The translations under genes were made by a program, and so were the position numbers. This document shows positions 30,203 to 39,273 of a stretch of DNA of 64,000 bases, piece after piece. Under the pieces are notes generated by a model. The model was not told the DNA's origin. It searched no databases and saw only the letters and a list, made by a program, of their open reading frames with translations. Position 1 is the stretch's first letter. Each line of letters opens with the position of its first letter. Source of the stretch: Alphaproteobacteria bacterium (GTDB taxonomy: Bacteria > Pseudomonadota > Alphaproteobacteria > Rhizobiales > GCA-2746425); assembly GCA_024743215.1 (NCBI GenBank), contig JANSWZ010000001.1, positions 372,001 through 436,000 on the forward strand. The letters run 5' to 3'.

Positions 30203-33200
30203 ATGACCGGGCAACTGATTGGACAATTGATCCTTTGGCTGATTTTAGCAGTCATCGTCATTTTCATTCTGTATTGGGTGATGAATTGGCTTTATCGCCG
30301 TTCCACCAAGGAAATCGCATTTGTCAGAACGGGTTTTCTGGGTGAACGCGTCGTGATTGATGGCGGCGCTTTTGTCTGGCCGATTGTTCATGACATTACG
30401 CCGGTCAATATGAATACGCTGCAATTGGAAGTGACGCGTGCCCGTGAGCAGGCGCTGATTACCAAAGACCGCATTCGCGTTGATGTCGAAGCTGAGTTTT
30501 ATGTCCGTGTTCAACAGGACAAAAAGTCGGTGAGTGTGGCAGCCGCTACACTTGGCCGCCGCACCCTGGAACCGGAACGGCTGCATTCCCTTCTGGCCGG
30601 TAAATTTGTCTCCGCACTGCGGACAACGGCTGCCGAAATGACCAGTGAAGAATTGTTGGAAAACCGTAATACGTATGTGGCGCGCGTGCTGGAAGCGGCT
30701 CAGGCCGGTCTGGACAAGAACGGATTGGAGCTGGAAAGTCTGGCTATTACAGACATTGATCAGTCTGATATCGAGTATTTCAACCCGTCCAATCGCTTCG
30801 ATGCGGAAGGTCTGACCACCGTTATCAAATCCATCGAGGAACGTCGCAAGCTGCGCAATGACATTGAGCAGGATGCGATGATCAAGATCCGCAGCCGTAA
30901 TCTGGAAGCCGAAAAACAGGCCTTGCTGATTGAAAAGGAAAGCGAAGAAGCGCGACTCGATCAGGAACGCGAAGTCGAATTCCGCCGGGCGCAGCAACGC
31001 ACGGATCTGGTACGCGAACGAGCTGAGCGTGAGAAGGAGGCCGAACAAGCATCGCTTCTGTCCCGTGAAGCTATTGAAACCTCCCGCATTCAGAACGAGC
31101 AACAAATCGCCGAATCCCGCATCGATTCTGAACAGAAGATTCGGCAGAGAGAAATTGCTCATAAGAAATCCGTGGATGAAGCGGAAATCGTGTCTCACGA
31201 AGCCATTGAAAAGGCACGGATATCTCAGGAACGTGTGCTGAGCGAAGAGCGGATCAAGAACCAGCAACAGACGGATTCCGCAGATATTGTGGCGAAGGAA
31301 GCCATTGAGAAAGCGCGTATTTCTCAGGAACGGTCTGTCACTGAGGCGCGTATTGCCAAGGACAAAGACACTCAGTCCATGGAAATCGAACGCCAACGTT
31401 CTGTTGACGAAGCCGAAATTCTGGCCCGTGAGATGATCGAAAAGGCGCGCATTGCTCAGGAGCGCAGTGTCACTGAAGCCCGCATTGCTTTGGAGCAAGG
31501 TACCAAAGAGAAAGAGATTGCGCGTAATCTTGCCGTTCAAGAGGCTGAAATTGCGTCTCGTGAAGCATCTGAGAAACTGCGTATTGCGCAAGAGACGACT
31601 GTGAATGCAGAGCGCATCAAGTCTGATCGTGCAACGCGGGAATTGGAGATAGAACGCCAGAAGGTGCTTGAGGAAGCAGAGATTGCATCCCAGCAAGCAA
31701 CCGAAGCAGCGCGGATTGCCCGTGAAAAGGCGTTGTCGGCTGAGCGGATTGCATCTGAACAGGCAACCCGTGCGCTTGATATCGAACGCCAACGCATCAT
31801 TGAAGAGGCAACAATTGCCTCTCGTGAAAGCACCGATACAACTCGTATCGCGCAAGAAGAGCGCATCCGAGCGCTGGAGATTGAACGCAATCGCGCCGTG
31901 GATGAAGCAGAAATTGCGGCGCGAGAGGCCGTCGAAAAAGCGCGTATCGCGCAAGAGAAACAACTCTCATTTGACCGAACCGCAGCCCGTGAAGAGACTG
32001 ACGAACGGGAAGTTGGGCGCAAGAAAGCGCTTGAGGCTGCTGAAATTGCGGCGAAAGAAGCAACAGAGGCACGCCGCATAGCACAAGAAAAGGCGACCGC
32101 TGCCGAGCGTATCGCCTTTGAAAAAGCAACCCGCGAGCTGGAAATTGAGCGCAATCAGGCTTTGGATGAGGCTGAAGTTGCTTCGCGCGAAGCTGTTGAG
32201 GCTGCTCGCATTGCGCAGGAAGCGAAGCTTTCGCTGCAACGTATTGAAAGCGATGAGAAAACCAAGGAACGTGAAGTTGCGAGAGGACGTGCTCTGGAAT
32301 CAGCTGAACTTGCCAAAGCCGAGGCTTTGGAAGCGGCGCGGATTGCCAAAGAGAAGAAGGTTGCGGCAGAGCGCATTGCTTATGAGCAGGATCTGCGTGA
32401 ACGCGAGATTGCTCGAAATCGAACCGTTGACGCGGCCAGCATAGCGGCCCAACAGGATATCAACAGCCGCCGAATTTCCGAGGAAGGCAAGACACGCGCA
32501 GCGGAAATCGAGAAAGAGGCAGAGATACGGTCTCGTGAAATCGAGAAAAATGAAGCTATTGAAAGCGCTGAGATATCTTCCCGGCGTCTGGTCGATCAGC
32601 TTCGCATTGAAAAAGAACGCGAAACCACATCAGAGAAAATCTCGCGTGATGAAGGTATTCGGAATCTGGAAATTGCCCGGAACCAGGCTCTTGATGCAGC
32701 TCAGATTGCTGCTGATGAGGCGATTGAGGCGGCGCGTGTTGCCAAGGAAAAAACGGTGGATGCCGAGAAAATCCTGGCGCAGCAGGAACTGGATACCAAA
32801 AAACTTGAACGCAAAAAGGTTCTGGAGCAGATCGAGATTGCTCGGGTTCAGGTCTTGCGGGAGGCCGAAATTGCCTCACAGGAAGAAGTCGAGCGTGCGC
32901 GCATTGCCTCTGAACGTGGGCTGGATGATGCCCGGATTGGCCATCAGACCGAGCGCAGGCGTCTTGAGATAAATCGTGAGAAAGCTGTTGAGCAGGCGCT
33001 CATGGACAAGGCGATTGACCTTTACAAAAAGTCGTTGGACGAAAGTGCAGCTGCCGCTGAAGCTGATGCAGCGAAAGCGCATGCAGCACAGGCTGCCGAG
33101 AAGGTCAAAACAGTCAAAGAAACCGAGGAGGCTTCCAGACGCAAAACCGTTGATGTGGTGCTGGCTGAAAAGCAGGCTGAGGAAAAACGCATTGCGGCGG

Positions 33201-33703
33201 AAGCAGAGCGCATTCGTTCTGCCGTTGAGGCGGAAGCACAGAAACTTATCAATGAAGCTGAAAACGTGCTCACAGATGCCGCCCGTCACTCACTCTTCAA
33301 ACGCAAGATGCTGGAGCATGTAGAAGGCATCGTGGCAGCGTCTGTCAAACCGCTTGAGAAGATCAACGAGATCAAGATCATGCAATTGGGTGGCTCTGGC
33401 GGCAACGGTATTGGCTGGGGTAATGGCGATGGCGAGTCTGGTGGCGGAAACAGTAGCGGCGGCGGCGGTGGCAGCCCTACCGATGAGGTGATCAATTCAG
33501 CTCTTCGGTACAGGGTTCAGGCGCCCATGATCGATAGTCTGTTGTCGGATATCGGCATTGATGGTGCGAACATTTCCAAACAGGGCGGTCTGATCCGCGA
33601 AGCATCGGACATGACGCGGATGCAGGCCGAACTCAACCGATCTCAAAAGGGCAAGGATGACGGCAAGGACGGGAAAGAACCCAAATCCGGGGACAAGAAA
33701 TAA
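30203..33703 (+). CDS. Giant SPFH/flotillin-like protein with a 57-unit hendecad rod
   Basis: A 1,166-residue protein, about twice the usual flotillin length. Residues 5-29 are one membrane segment. Residues 30-220 form an SPFH (band 7) domain (FVRTGFLGERVVIDGGAFVWP, KDRIRVDVEAEFYVRV, LESLAITDIDQSDIEYFNP). Residues 222-1000 are charged helix. Within it, residues 296-923 repeat every 11 residues with Ile, Leu or Val at a fixed position and no phase break, in 44-residue super-units built around EAEIASREA and EKARIAQE. A Gly-rich stretch (near residues 1065-1090) and a Lys/Asp-rich tail end it. GAGGGAG precedes the start. Flotillins build oligomeric membrane scaffolds; here the likely clients are the importer and the enzymes of the same operon. 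This client role is inferred. Confidence 0.88.
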   Translation: MTGQLIGQLILWLILAVIVIFILYWVMNWLYRRSTKEIAFVRTGFLGERVVIDGGAFVWPIVHDITPVNMNTLQLEVTRAREQALITKDRIRVDVEAEFYVRVQQDKKSVSVAAATLGRRTLEPERLHSLLAGKFVSALRTTAAEMTSEELLENRNTYVARVLEAAQAGLDKNGLELESLAITDIDQSDIEYFNPSNRFDAEGLTTVIKSIEERRKLRNDIEQDAMIKIRSRNLEAEKQALLIEKESEEARLDQEREVEFRRAQQRTDLVRERAEREKEAEQASLLSREAIETSRIQNEQQIAESRIDSEQKIRQREIAHKKSVDEAEIVSHEAIEKARISQERVLSEERIKNQQQTDSADIVAKEAIEKARISQERSVTEARIAKDKDTQSMEIERQRSVDEAEILAREMIEKARIAQERSVTEARIALEQGTKEKEIARNLAVQEAEIASREASEKLRIAQETTVNAERIKSDRATRELEIERQKVLEEAEIASQQATEAARIAREKALSAERIASEQATRALDIERQRIIEEATIASRESTDTTRIAQEERIRALEIERNRAVDEAEIAAREAVEKARIAQEKQLSFDRTAAREETDEREVGRKKALEAAEIAAKEATEARRIAQEKATAAERIAFEKATRELEIERNQALDEAEVASREAVEAARIAQEAKLSLQRIESDEKTKEREVARGRALESAELAKAEALEAARIAKEKKVAAERIAYEQDLREREIARNRTVDAASIAAQQDINSRRISEEGKTRAAEIEKEAEIRSREIEKNEAIESAEISSRRLVDQLRIEKERETTSEKISRDEGIRNLEIARNQALDAAQIAADEAIEAARVAKEKTVDAEKILAQQELDTKKLERKKVLEQIEIARVQVLREAEIASQEEVERARIASERGLDDARIGHQTERRRLEINREKAVEQALMDKAIDLYKKSLDESAAAAEADAAKAHAAQAAEKVKTVKETEEASRRKTVDVVLAEKQAEEKRIAAEAERIRSAVEAEAQKLINEAENVLTDAARHSLFKRKMLEHVEGIVAASVKPLEKINEIKIMQLGGSGGNGIGWGNGDGESGGGNSSGGGGGSPTDEVINSALRYRVQAPMIDSLLSDIGIDGANISKQGGLIREASDMTRMQAELNRSQKGKDDGKDGKEPKSGDKK
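31088..32971 (+). repeat. In-frame 33-base/132-base repeat encoding the hendecad rod
   Basis: A 1.9-kb segment of degenerate tandem repeats inside the SPFH gene. The protein repeats every 11 residues (33 bases), and the clearest super-unit is 44 residues (132 bases). EAEI-type starts are 77, 44, 44, 44, 33 and then mostly 44 residues apart, so units were lost or gained in whole hendecads. The bases have diverged far more than the amino acids, so the array is old and under selection. Confidence 0.85.
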
Positions 33704-34140
33704 TGGCTCGGGTTTACATCTCATCCGTCATCAATGCACCGGCGGCAAAGGTCTGGGAATATATCCGGGATTTCAACGGGTTGCCGAAGTGGCATCCACG
33801 TATCCGTGACAGCCGTATTGAAGACGCGCTGCCTTCGGACAAGGTGGGCTGTATTCGCAGTTTCCATCTTCAAAATGGCGATGCGTTACGCGAGCAACTT
33901 CTGGGTCTGTCTGATTACGACATGTTCTACACATATGCGATCCTTGAAAGTCCGATGCCGCTTACCGATTACATTTCAACACTACGCCTGACACCTATCA
34001 CAGATGGTGAGCGCTGTTTTGGCGAATGGTCTGCGGAGTTTTCATGTGATCCGGCGAATGAAACAGATTTGGTAACGGGTGTTGGTACCAACGTTTTTCA
34101 GGGCGGCTTTGACGCGCTGAAACGGCATTTCGGTAATTAG
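33703..34140 (+). CDS. SRPBCC-fold protein (CoxG-like), first copy
   Basis: A 145-residue START/SRPBCC-fold protein. The opening YISSVINAPAAKVWEYIRDFNGLPKWHP is typical, as is a late hydrophobic helix near GGFDALKRHF. It begins inside the stop codon of the SPFH gene (one-base overlap). It is homologous to the protein at 34679-35122. In carbon monoxide dehydrogenase operons an SRPBCC protein, CoxG, helps recruit the enzyme to the membrane, and a similar role next to this molybdenum enzyme is plausible. A lipid-, ligand- or cyclase-type function is possible too. Confidence 0.82.
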   Translation: MARVYISSVINAPAAKVWEYIRDFNGLPKWHPRIRDSRIEDALPSDKVGCIRSFHLQNGDALREQLLGLSDYDMFYTYAILESPMPLTDYISTLRLTPITDGERCFGEWSAEFSCDPANETDLVTGVGTNVFQGGFDALKRHFGN

Positions 34141-34186
34141 AAACCTGATGAAACGGGTCGGTTTTCAAACGACGGGAGGAAACGTC

Positions 34187-34657
34187 ATGAAACTTTTGAA
34201 ACTGCTTCTAACAACTGCTGTCTTTGCAGGTGCTTCGTCCTTCGCAATTGCTCAGGAACCGAGACCCTTGCCGCCGCTGGCCATGCAACCCAATGCCGAG
34301 ACGGTGACATTCGAGCATATTGACGCGCTCAATGAATGCGATTGGGACCGGTTGATGGCGCAGTACCCTGAAGAAGTGCTGTTCATTCTGCCAAATGGTG
34401 TCTGGGTGGAAGGCCGCCGTGCCATTGGTGATGTGTTTGCCGGGTTCTGCACGCCCCGTGAAGACGGTGGATTCAAAGGCGCAACTTTCATCGCGGAAAA
34501 GGTCAAGACGGTTGAAAACACCGTGAATGTTTCCTGGCGTGTGGAAGCGGACTGGTTGGCTGAGCCCTATAAGGGCGCTGACGCATACGTCACCCATGAT
34601 GGGTTGATGTATGTGCAGGTCACCACTTTCGATCCTGCCGACATGAAATTCAAATAG
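34187..34657 (+). CDS. Secreted NTF2/SnoaL-like protein
   Basis: A 156-residue protein. Start at 34187 follows GACGGGAGGAAACGTC and creates a signal peptide (residues 1-22, ending SFAIAQ). The mature part fits the NTF2/SnoaL alpha+beta cone: FEHIDALNECDWDRLMAQYPEEVLFILPNG (split), a central GRRAIGDVFAGF helix, and late strands with VSWRVEADW. It sits between two related SRPBCC genes. It is the only clearly exported product among these closely spaced catabolic genes, so it may bind the substrate in the periplasm before import. No catalytic residue can be assigned. Confidence 0.75.
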   Translation: MKLLKLLLTTAVFAGASSFAIAQEPRPLPPLAMQPNAETVTFEHIDALNECDWDRLMAQYPEEVLFILPNGVWVEGRRAIGDVFAGFCTPREDGGFKGATFIAEKVKTVENTVNVSWRVEADWLAEPYKGADAYVTHDGLMYVQVTTFDPADMKFK

Positions 34658-34678
34658 GTCGGGACGGGTTAGGCGATC

Positions 34679-35122
34679 ATGGTCAAAGTTATCCGCAGTA
34701 CAGTTCTTTCAGCACCGGTCGAAGCGGTGTGGGATGTGCTGCGCGATTTTAACGGCCATGACCGCTGGCATCCGGCGGTTGCAACCAGCAAGGTGGAGCG
34801 GAACATTTCCAGTGATCAGGTGGGGTGCGTAAGGCGCTTCCGTCTGGAGGATGGCTCGGAACTGCGTGAGCAATTGCTGTCACTATCTGACATTGAACAA
34901 ACCTTCAGCTACTGCCTGCTGGATACACCTATTCCGTTGTTCAATTATGTGGCGCATGTGCGCTTGTTTCCGGTGACCGATGGTGACCAGACGTTCTGGG
35001 AATGGGAAAGCAAATTTGACACCAAAAGTGGTGAGGAAGAGAAGATGGCAACCCTTGTCGGAGACGGCATATACACCACCGGGTTTGATGCCATTCGCAC
35101 GCATTTGGGACTTGGGGACTAG
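34679..35122 (+). CDS. SRPBCC-fold protein (CoxG-like), second copy
   Basis: A 147-residue paralogue of the protein at 33703-34140. The same landmarks occur in order: VWDVLRDFNGHDRWHP, VGCVRRFRLEDG, LREQLLSLSD, and a final GFDAIRTHLG. It ends three bases before the FAD subunit of the molybdenum hydroxylase. The duplication around a secreted NTF2-like gene suggests two non-equivalent partners or a heterodimer. A role in enzyme assembly or membrane attachment, as for CoxG, is inferred from position. Confidence 0.82.
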   Translation: MVKVIRSTVLSAPVEAVWDVLRDFNGHDRWHPAVATSKVERNISSDQVGCVRRFRLEDGSELREQLLSLSDIEQTFSYCLLDTPIPLFNYVAHVRLFPVTDGDQTFWEWESKFDTKSGEEEKMATLVGDGIYTTGFDAIRTHLGLGD

Positions 35123-35125
35123 ACA

Positions 35126-35926
35126 ATGCTGACAGTTGAGACCTTTGACACTTTGGCACAGGCAGCTGGTGCCATGACGCCGGAAAGCCGCTTCCTTGGC
35201 GGCGGGACGCTGATCATGCGCGGTGTCAATTATGGTGATCAGAGTTTTCAGCGGATTGTCCGGGTGAGAGATCGTAGCCTACGGGAAATCCGCAGCGAAA
35301 GCGGCCGCATTGTCATTGGCGCTGGTGCGACGATGGCCGACGTCATGGCAGCTTCCGAGACGTCCTTCCTAGCGGACGTTGCCAGACAGGTTGGCGGTCC
35401 TGCCGTGCGCAACATGGCGACGATTGGCGGTAATCTGTTTGCGCCACATCCCTATGGTGATTTTACAACGGCCTTGTTGGCGCTTGATGCCAGTGTGCGC
35501 CTGTCTGATGGGTCAGAGCAGCCGATCGAGAATTTTCTGTCTGCACGCTCTTCCATGCGGGGGCTGGTCGCATCTGTTTCCGTTTCACGGCCAATGGGTG
35601 ATGAATTCCGCTTTCGCAAGGTAAGCCGCGTCAAACCGAAAGGTGTCTCGGTTATGAGCATTGCGGTCTGGTTACCGCGTCAGGGTGGGCGCATTTCACA
35701 AGCACGCATTGCCTTTGGGGCGATGGGTCCGACGCCACTTCGAGCAAAAGCCGCGGAGCAGGCATTGGAAGGTGTGAACCTTGATGCTCAAGGTATTGAG
35801 CAGGCACTTTCGGTTGCCACGGCGGGTCTCAGTCCAATGGATGATTCACTGGCCTCAGCCTGGTATCGCAACGAAGTCGCGCCGGTGCATCTGCGCCGTG
35901 TTCTGTTAGGTGAGGGGAACCGATAA
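35126..35926 (+). CDS. Molybdenum hydroxylase FAD subunit (xanthine dehydrogenase family, medium)
   Basis: A 266-residue FAD-binding subunit (CoxM/XdhB-like). FAD motifs are FLGGGTLIMRG near residue 25 and GGPAVRNMATIGGNLFAPHPYGD (split) near residue 90-110. The C-terminal part matches the CO dehydrogenase flavoprotein C-terminal domain. Within the enzyme it passes electrons from the 2Fe-2S subunit to the acceptor. It overlaps the next gene by one base. Size and order (FAD, 2Fe-2S, Mo subunit) match the three-subunit members of the family. Confidence 0.9.
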   Translation: MLTVETFDTLAQAAGAMTPESRFLGGGTLIMRGVNYGDQSFQRIVRVRDRSLREIRSESGRIVIGAGATMADVMAASETSFLADVARQVGGPAVRNMATIGGNLFAPHPYGDFTTALLALDASVRLSDGSEQPIENFLSARSSMRGLVASVSVSRPMGDEFRFRKVSRVKPKGVSVMSIAVWLPRQGGRISQARIAFGAMGPTPLRAKAAEQALEGVNLDAQGIEQALSVATAGLSPMDDSLASAWYRNEVAPVHLRRVLLGEGNR

Positions 35927-36408
35927 TGGCTAAAACACCGGTACGCTTTACCCTGAACGGGTCCGAGACTGCACTGTTTGTGGATGGCGGTGCCAATCTG
36001 CTGGACACTTTGCGCCGTGGTGTTGGTGATCTGTCTCCCAAATATGGTTGCGGGCAGGGCACCTGCGGCACCTGCACTGTGCTTATTGATGGCGAACCCC
36101 ATCTCAGCTGCCTAACGTTGGCTGAAACCGTGGAAGGGCGCAGCATCGAGACAACCGGTGGCCTGTCCAATGGCGCCGATTTGCACCCGCTGCAACGCGT
36201 ATTCATGGAAAACTTTGGAGCGCAATGTGGCTATTGCACGCCTGGCATGTTGATGGCGGCCAAGGCGCTGCTCGCTAAAAATCCAAATCCCAGTCGTGAA
36301 GAGGTGGTGGAGGCAATTTCGGGCAATATCTGCCGCTGCACGGGGTATGAGCCGATAATTGATGCAATCCTGGCGACCGCAGGACAAATGCGTGGGAGAG
36401 TTGCCTGA
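35926..36408 (+). CDS. Molybdenum hydroxylase 2Fe-2S subunit
   Basis: A 160-residue iron-sulfur subunit (CoxS-like) with both cluster domains. The ferredoxin-like domain has YGCGQGTCGTC and HLSC around residues 45-67. The helical domain has CGYCTPGM near residue 102 and CRCTGYEP near residue 138. All eight cysteines of the two clusters are present. It overlaps both neighbours by one base, so the FAD, Fe-S and first Mo-subunit genes are translationally linked. Confidence 0.95.
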   Translation: MAKTPVRFTLNGSETALFVDGGANLLDTLRRGVGDLSPKYGCGQGTCGTCTVLIDGEPHLSCLTLAETVEGRSIETTGGLSNGADLHPLQRVFMENFGAQCGYCTPGMLMAAKALLAKNPNPSREEVVEAISGNICRCTGYEPIIDAILATAGQMRGRVA

Positions 36409-38246
36409 TGTCCTCGATTGAATTCAGAAAAGACCTGTTTGCTGATGAGCGTGACGACACGCTGAAGGAAATCGGCAAGCCGACCATCCGCCAGGATATA
36501 CTGGGTCATGTGACCGGGCGTTCGCCCTATTTTGATGATCATCTGTTTGAAGGGCTGCTGCATATGCGGTGCGTGCGCTCGCCGCACCATCATGCGCGTA
36601 TTCGCTCCATTGATACCTCGGCTGCAGATCGCATGCCGGGCGTCAGGCGCGTCATACGGCCGGAAGATGTACCGAATAATCTCAATACACTTTTGGCGCT
36701 GATCAATTTCGGCAAGGATGATGAAGCACTTCTGCAGGGCAAGAAGGTGGCTTATGTTGGCGAGCCGATTGTCGCGATCATAGCCGAAACGGAACGGCAG
36801 GCACGTGATGCTGCTGCTGTCGTGCGTGTCGACTATGAAGTGCTGCCGCATGTGCTGGATGTGGAGGAGGCGCTTGAGCCGAACGCACCGGTGGTCAGCG
36901 AGACCTATCCCAACAATACGTTTGATTATCACGAACTTTATGATCATCAGAAGCTGCGGTTTGGTGATGTGGAGAAGGGTTTTGCCGAAGCCGACCACAT
37001 TGTCGAAGGCCGCTATCAGATGTCACCGATTGAGCAGGCTCCAACCGAGACCTGTGGTGCCATCGCTGCGCCCGAAACGAATGACCGGTTTGTCTGTTAC
37101 ACTTCCACACAGGCTCTGTTCTTCTCATTGGGCACAACCGCTAAATTGCTGGATATGCCATCCTCTCAGCTGCATTTTATCGGCGGTACCGTGGGGGGTG
37201 GTTTTGGTGGCAAGGTAGACAGTCTGCACGAGCCATTGGCAGTACTTGGGTCGAAACTGACCGGCGCGCCGGTGAAATACATATTTGACCGGGCAGAGGA
37301 AATGCAGGTCGGCGCGCCGCGTGGCGCAGAGCGCTGGTACATCAAGGACGGGGTGATGAATGACGGGCGCATTGTGGCGCGTCAATTTACCGGGTTCTTT
37401 GATTGCGGTGCCTATACACGGCTAAGCTCCTACGCCATCATCAAGGGTACGGGCCATCTGCCGGGGCCGTATTCCATCCCGAATGTCGCGTCCAATGTCT
37501 ATTGTGTTTACACCAACAGGACCCCAGCCACTGCCATGCGTGGCTTTGGGATCACGGGCGTCGATTTTTCCATCGAATGCCACATGGACAAGGTTGCTGA
37601 AGCCGTTGGGATGAACCCGATTGAGCTGCGCATTCTCAACGCTTATCGCGATGGGGATATGAAGGCGCATCGGCGACTGGCCAAAAATACGGCACTCATT
37701 GAATGCTGCCAGGTGGCTGCCAGCAAGGCCGATTGGGCAATCAGCGCACAGGCTGCTGCACAAACCAGCCTGCAAGGCGGTGGTGGCGAGCGGGCCGCTA
37801 TTCCAGAGACTGTAACGGATCAGGCCGGCAAGATCGGTGAGCGTCGGCGAAACAAGATTCCAACTGCGCCCGGAGAAGGTGCGTCGGCCAAAGGTCGGGT
37901 TGCTGCAGGAACTTCAGTGGCACCCATTATCGCTGTTCCCCCGCAACGCGATGATATGATTATTGACCCTGCCAGGACGGGCCATCGGAAATCCGCTGCA
38001 GAGCAATCGCCTGCCGTTCCATCTGTGCATTCGGCACCGATTGCTCCGCCACGTTATACACCGCCAACGCCACCAACTCAGGCACCAATGGCTCCGCCGC
38101 CTGCGGCACCTGTCGCTCAACCACAGCAGCAAGCGGCAGCGGTCCAGCCGGCTGCGGCTGAACCTTACAAGCCGACTGAACCGTTCCAAAAGGGCATCAA
38201 GCGCCCCGGCGTATCGCGGTTCATATCTGGCACAAGGAGGCGATGA
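36408..38246 (+). CDS. Molybdenum hydroxylase large subunit, N-terminal half with Pro/Gln-rich tail
   Basis: A 612-residue protein. Residues 20-440 cover the first part of a Mo-pterin hydroxylase subunit: the a/b hammerhead (LGHVTGRSPYFDDHLFEG), the cofactor loop GGTVGGGFGGK near residue 260, and the active-site segment TPATAMRGFG near residue 375. The CO-dehydrogenase loop with its Cys is absent, so this is not a form I CODH. At about residue 444 homology stops and a 165-residue low-complexity tail begins, rich in Pro, Ala and Gln and ending in basic residues. The rest of the subunit is the next gene. A full subunit is usually about 750-800 residues, so this is gene fission rather than truncation. 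Confidence 0.88.
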   Translation: MSSIEFRKDLFADERDDTLKEIGKPTIRQDILGHVTGRSPYFDDHLFEGLLHMRCVRSPHHHARIRSIDTSAADRMPGVRRVIRPEDVPNNLNTLLALINFGKDDEALLQGKKVAYVGEPIVAIIAETERQARDAAAVVRVDYEVLPHVLDVEEALEPNAPVVSETYPNNTFDYHELYDHQKLRFGDVEKGFAEADHIVEGRYQMSPIEQAPTETCGAIAAPETNDRFVCYTSTQALFFSLGTTAKLLDMPSSQLHFIGGTVGGGFGGKVDSLHEPLAVLGSKLTGAPVKYIFDRAEEMQVGAPRGAERWYIKDGVMNDGRIVARQFTGFFDCGAYTRLSSYAIIKGTGHLPGPYSIPNVASNVYCVYTNRTPATAMRGFGITGVDFSIECHMDKVAEAVGMNPIELRILNAYRDGDMKAHRRLAKNTALIECCQVAASKADWAISAQAAAQTSLQGGGGERAAIPETVTDQAGKIGERRRNKIPTAPGEGASAKGRVAAGTSVAPIIAVPPQRDDMIIDPARTGHRKSAAEQSPAVPSVHSAPIAPPRYTPPTPPTQAPMAPPPAAPVAQPQQQAAAVQPAAAEPYKPTEPFQKGIKRPGVSRFISGTRRR

Positions 38247-38247
38247 A

Positions 38248-39270
38248 ATGGCACTTCACAAAGGGCGCGGCTTTGCCTGTATCAACTATCCCATCGGTAT
38301 GAATCTGGGTGGCGATCCCAGTCAGGCACTGGTGCATTCCACGCCTGATGGCAAATTCATGGTGTCGTTGAGTGCCATTGATCTGGGGCAGGGGATGAAG
38401 TCTGTCACCCGGCAGATAGCGGCTGAAACACTGGGTGTTCCCGTCGCAGACGTCTATGTGGACACAGCAGACAGCGATACTGGGCCTCATGATATGGGCT
38501 CATTTGCCTCACGTGGAACGCACCGTGTGGGCAATGCGGTCATTCGTGCTGCGGCTGAAGCACGCGCGGCAATGATGGAAGCTGCCGCAGATGAGTTGGA
38601 AGTCAATCCTGCTGATCTGGACACGGATGGCGAAGGCAACATTCATGTCAAAGGCGCGCCGGGTCGGTCTATAACTGTGGCCGATACGGCCATTGCGGCA
38701 CAATTCAAGCAAGGGAAAACGCTCTCGGGGAGAGGTATCTTTCTCATTCCAACTTCAGATGTGGATGCTGATACGGGCGAGATGACACCTGTGTCCTGTT
38801 TTGCCCATGCCGCCGTTGTGGTTGATCTGGAAGTTGATGATGAGACCGGTGAGGTCACGGTCAGTCAGGTGAATTCTGCCTATGAGGTTGGCCGTGCGCT
38901 CAACCCGAAAATGGTGGAGCAGCAATTGATTGGTGGCGCATGGATGGGCATTTCTCATGCGCTCTATGAAACCACGGAGCCCTACTATCCGGACCGCTCT
39001 CACGGTCCTGATGACTACAATAGCTATTTGATGCCGGGCGCAGGCGACGTGGTGCCTCATAATATTGCGGTACTGGAACGGCCTGCAGAGGACGCGCCAT
39101 TTGGCGGTAAGGGCCCGGGCGAGATGTGTGCCAATCCGCTACTGCCTGCTGTCGCGAACGCCATTTACAATGCTGTTGGGGTGCGCTGCGATATGTTGCC
39201 GATTACTCCTGAAAAAGTTTTGCGTGGCATTCAGGCCAATGGCGGAGCCCAACCAAAGGGGACTTTCTAA
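38248..39270 (+). CDS. Molybdenum hydroxylase large subunit, C-terminal half
   Basis: A 340-residue protein that supplies the second Mo-pterin domain: MALHKGRGFACINYPIGMN, IDLGQGMKSVTRQIAAE, DMGSFASRGTHRVGNA, and GGKGPGEM with the Glu that acts as base in this family. The start at 38248 has a perfect AGGAGG seven bases upstream and begins one base after the first half's stop, so both are meant to be translated. It must assemble with the first half to form the active site. The usual domain boundary falls exactly at the break. Confidence 0.88.
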   Translation: MALHKGRGFACINYPIGMNLGGDPSQALVHSTPDGKFMVSLSAIDLGQGMKSVTRQIAAETLGVPVADVYVDTADSDTGPHDMGSFASRGTHRVGNAVIRAAAEARAAMMEAAADELEVNPADLDTDGEGNIHVKGAPGRSITVADTAIAAQFKQGKTLSGRGIFLIPTSDVDADTGEMTPVSCFAHAAVVVDLEVDDETGEVTVSQVNSAYEVGRALNPKMVEQQLIGGAWMGISHALYETTEPYYPDRSHGPDDYNSYLMPGAGDVVPHNIAVLERPAEDAPFGGKGPGEMCANPLLPAVANAIYNAVGVRCDMLPITPEKVLRGIQANGGAQPKGTF

Positions 39271-39273
39271 GCC

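Noticed and set aside
30245-31963. A 572-codon open frame on the minus strand opposite the SPFH gene
   Set aside because: It is a by-product of the repetitive, stop-poor coding strand. Its product is a low-complexity Leu/Phe/Arg-rich sequence without a domain, and it has no ribosome site.
31088-32971. Long tandem repeats that might suggest a CRISPR array or satellite DNA
   Set aside because: The repeat is in frame, has no unique spacers, and encodes a regular 11-residue coiled coil within one open gene.
37700-38260. Frameshift in the Mo subunit gene
   Set aside because: The first half ends in a long non-homologous tail and the second has its own strong AGGAGG site, so two designed proteins are more likely than a sequencing or mutation error.
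35126-39270. Form I carbon monoxide dehydrogenase
   Set aside because: The active-site loop lacks the Cys that binds copper and instead reads as in xanthine dehydrogenase-like enzymes, despite CoxD/E/G-like neighbours.
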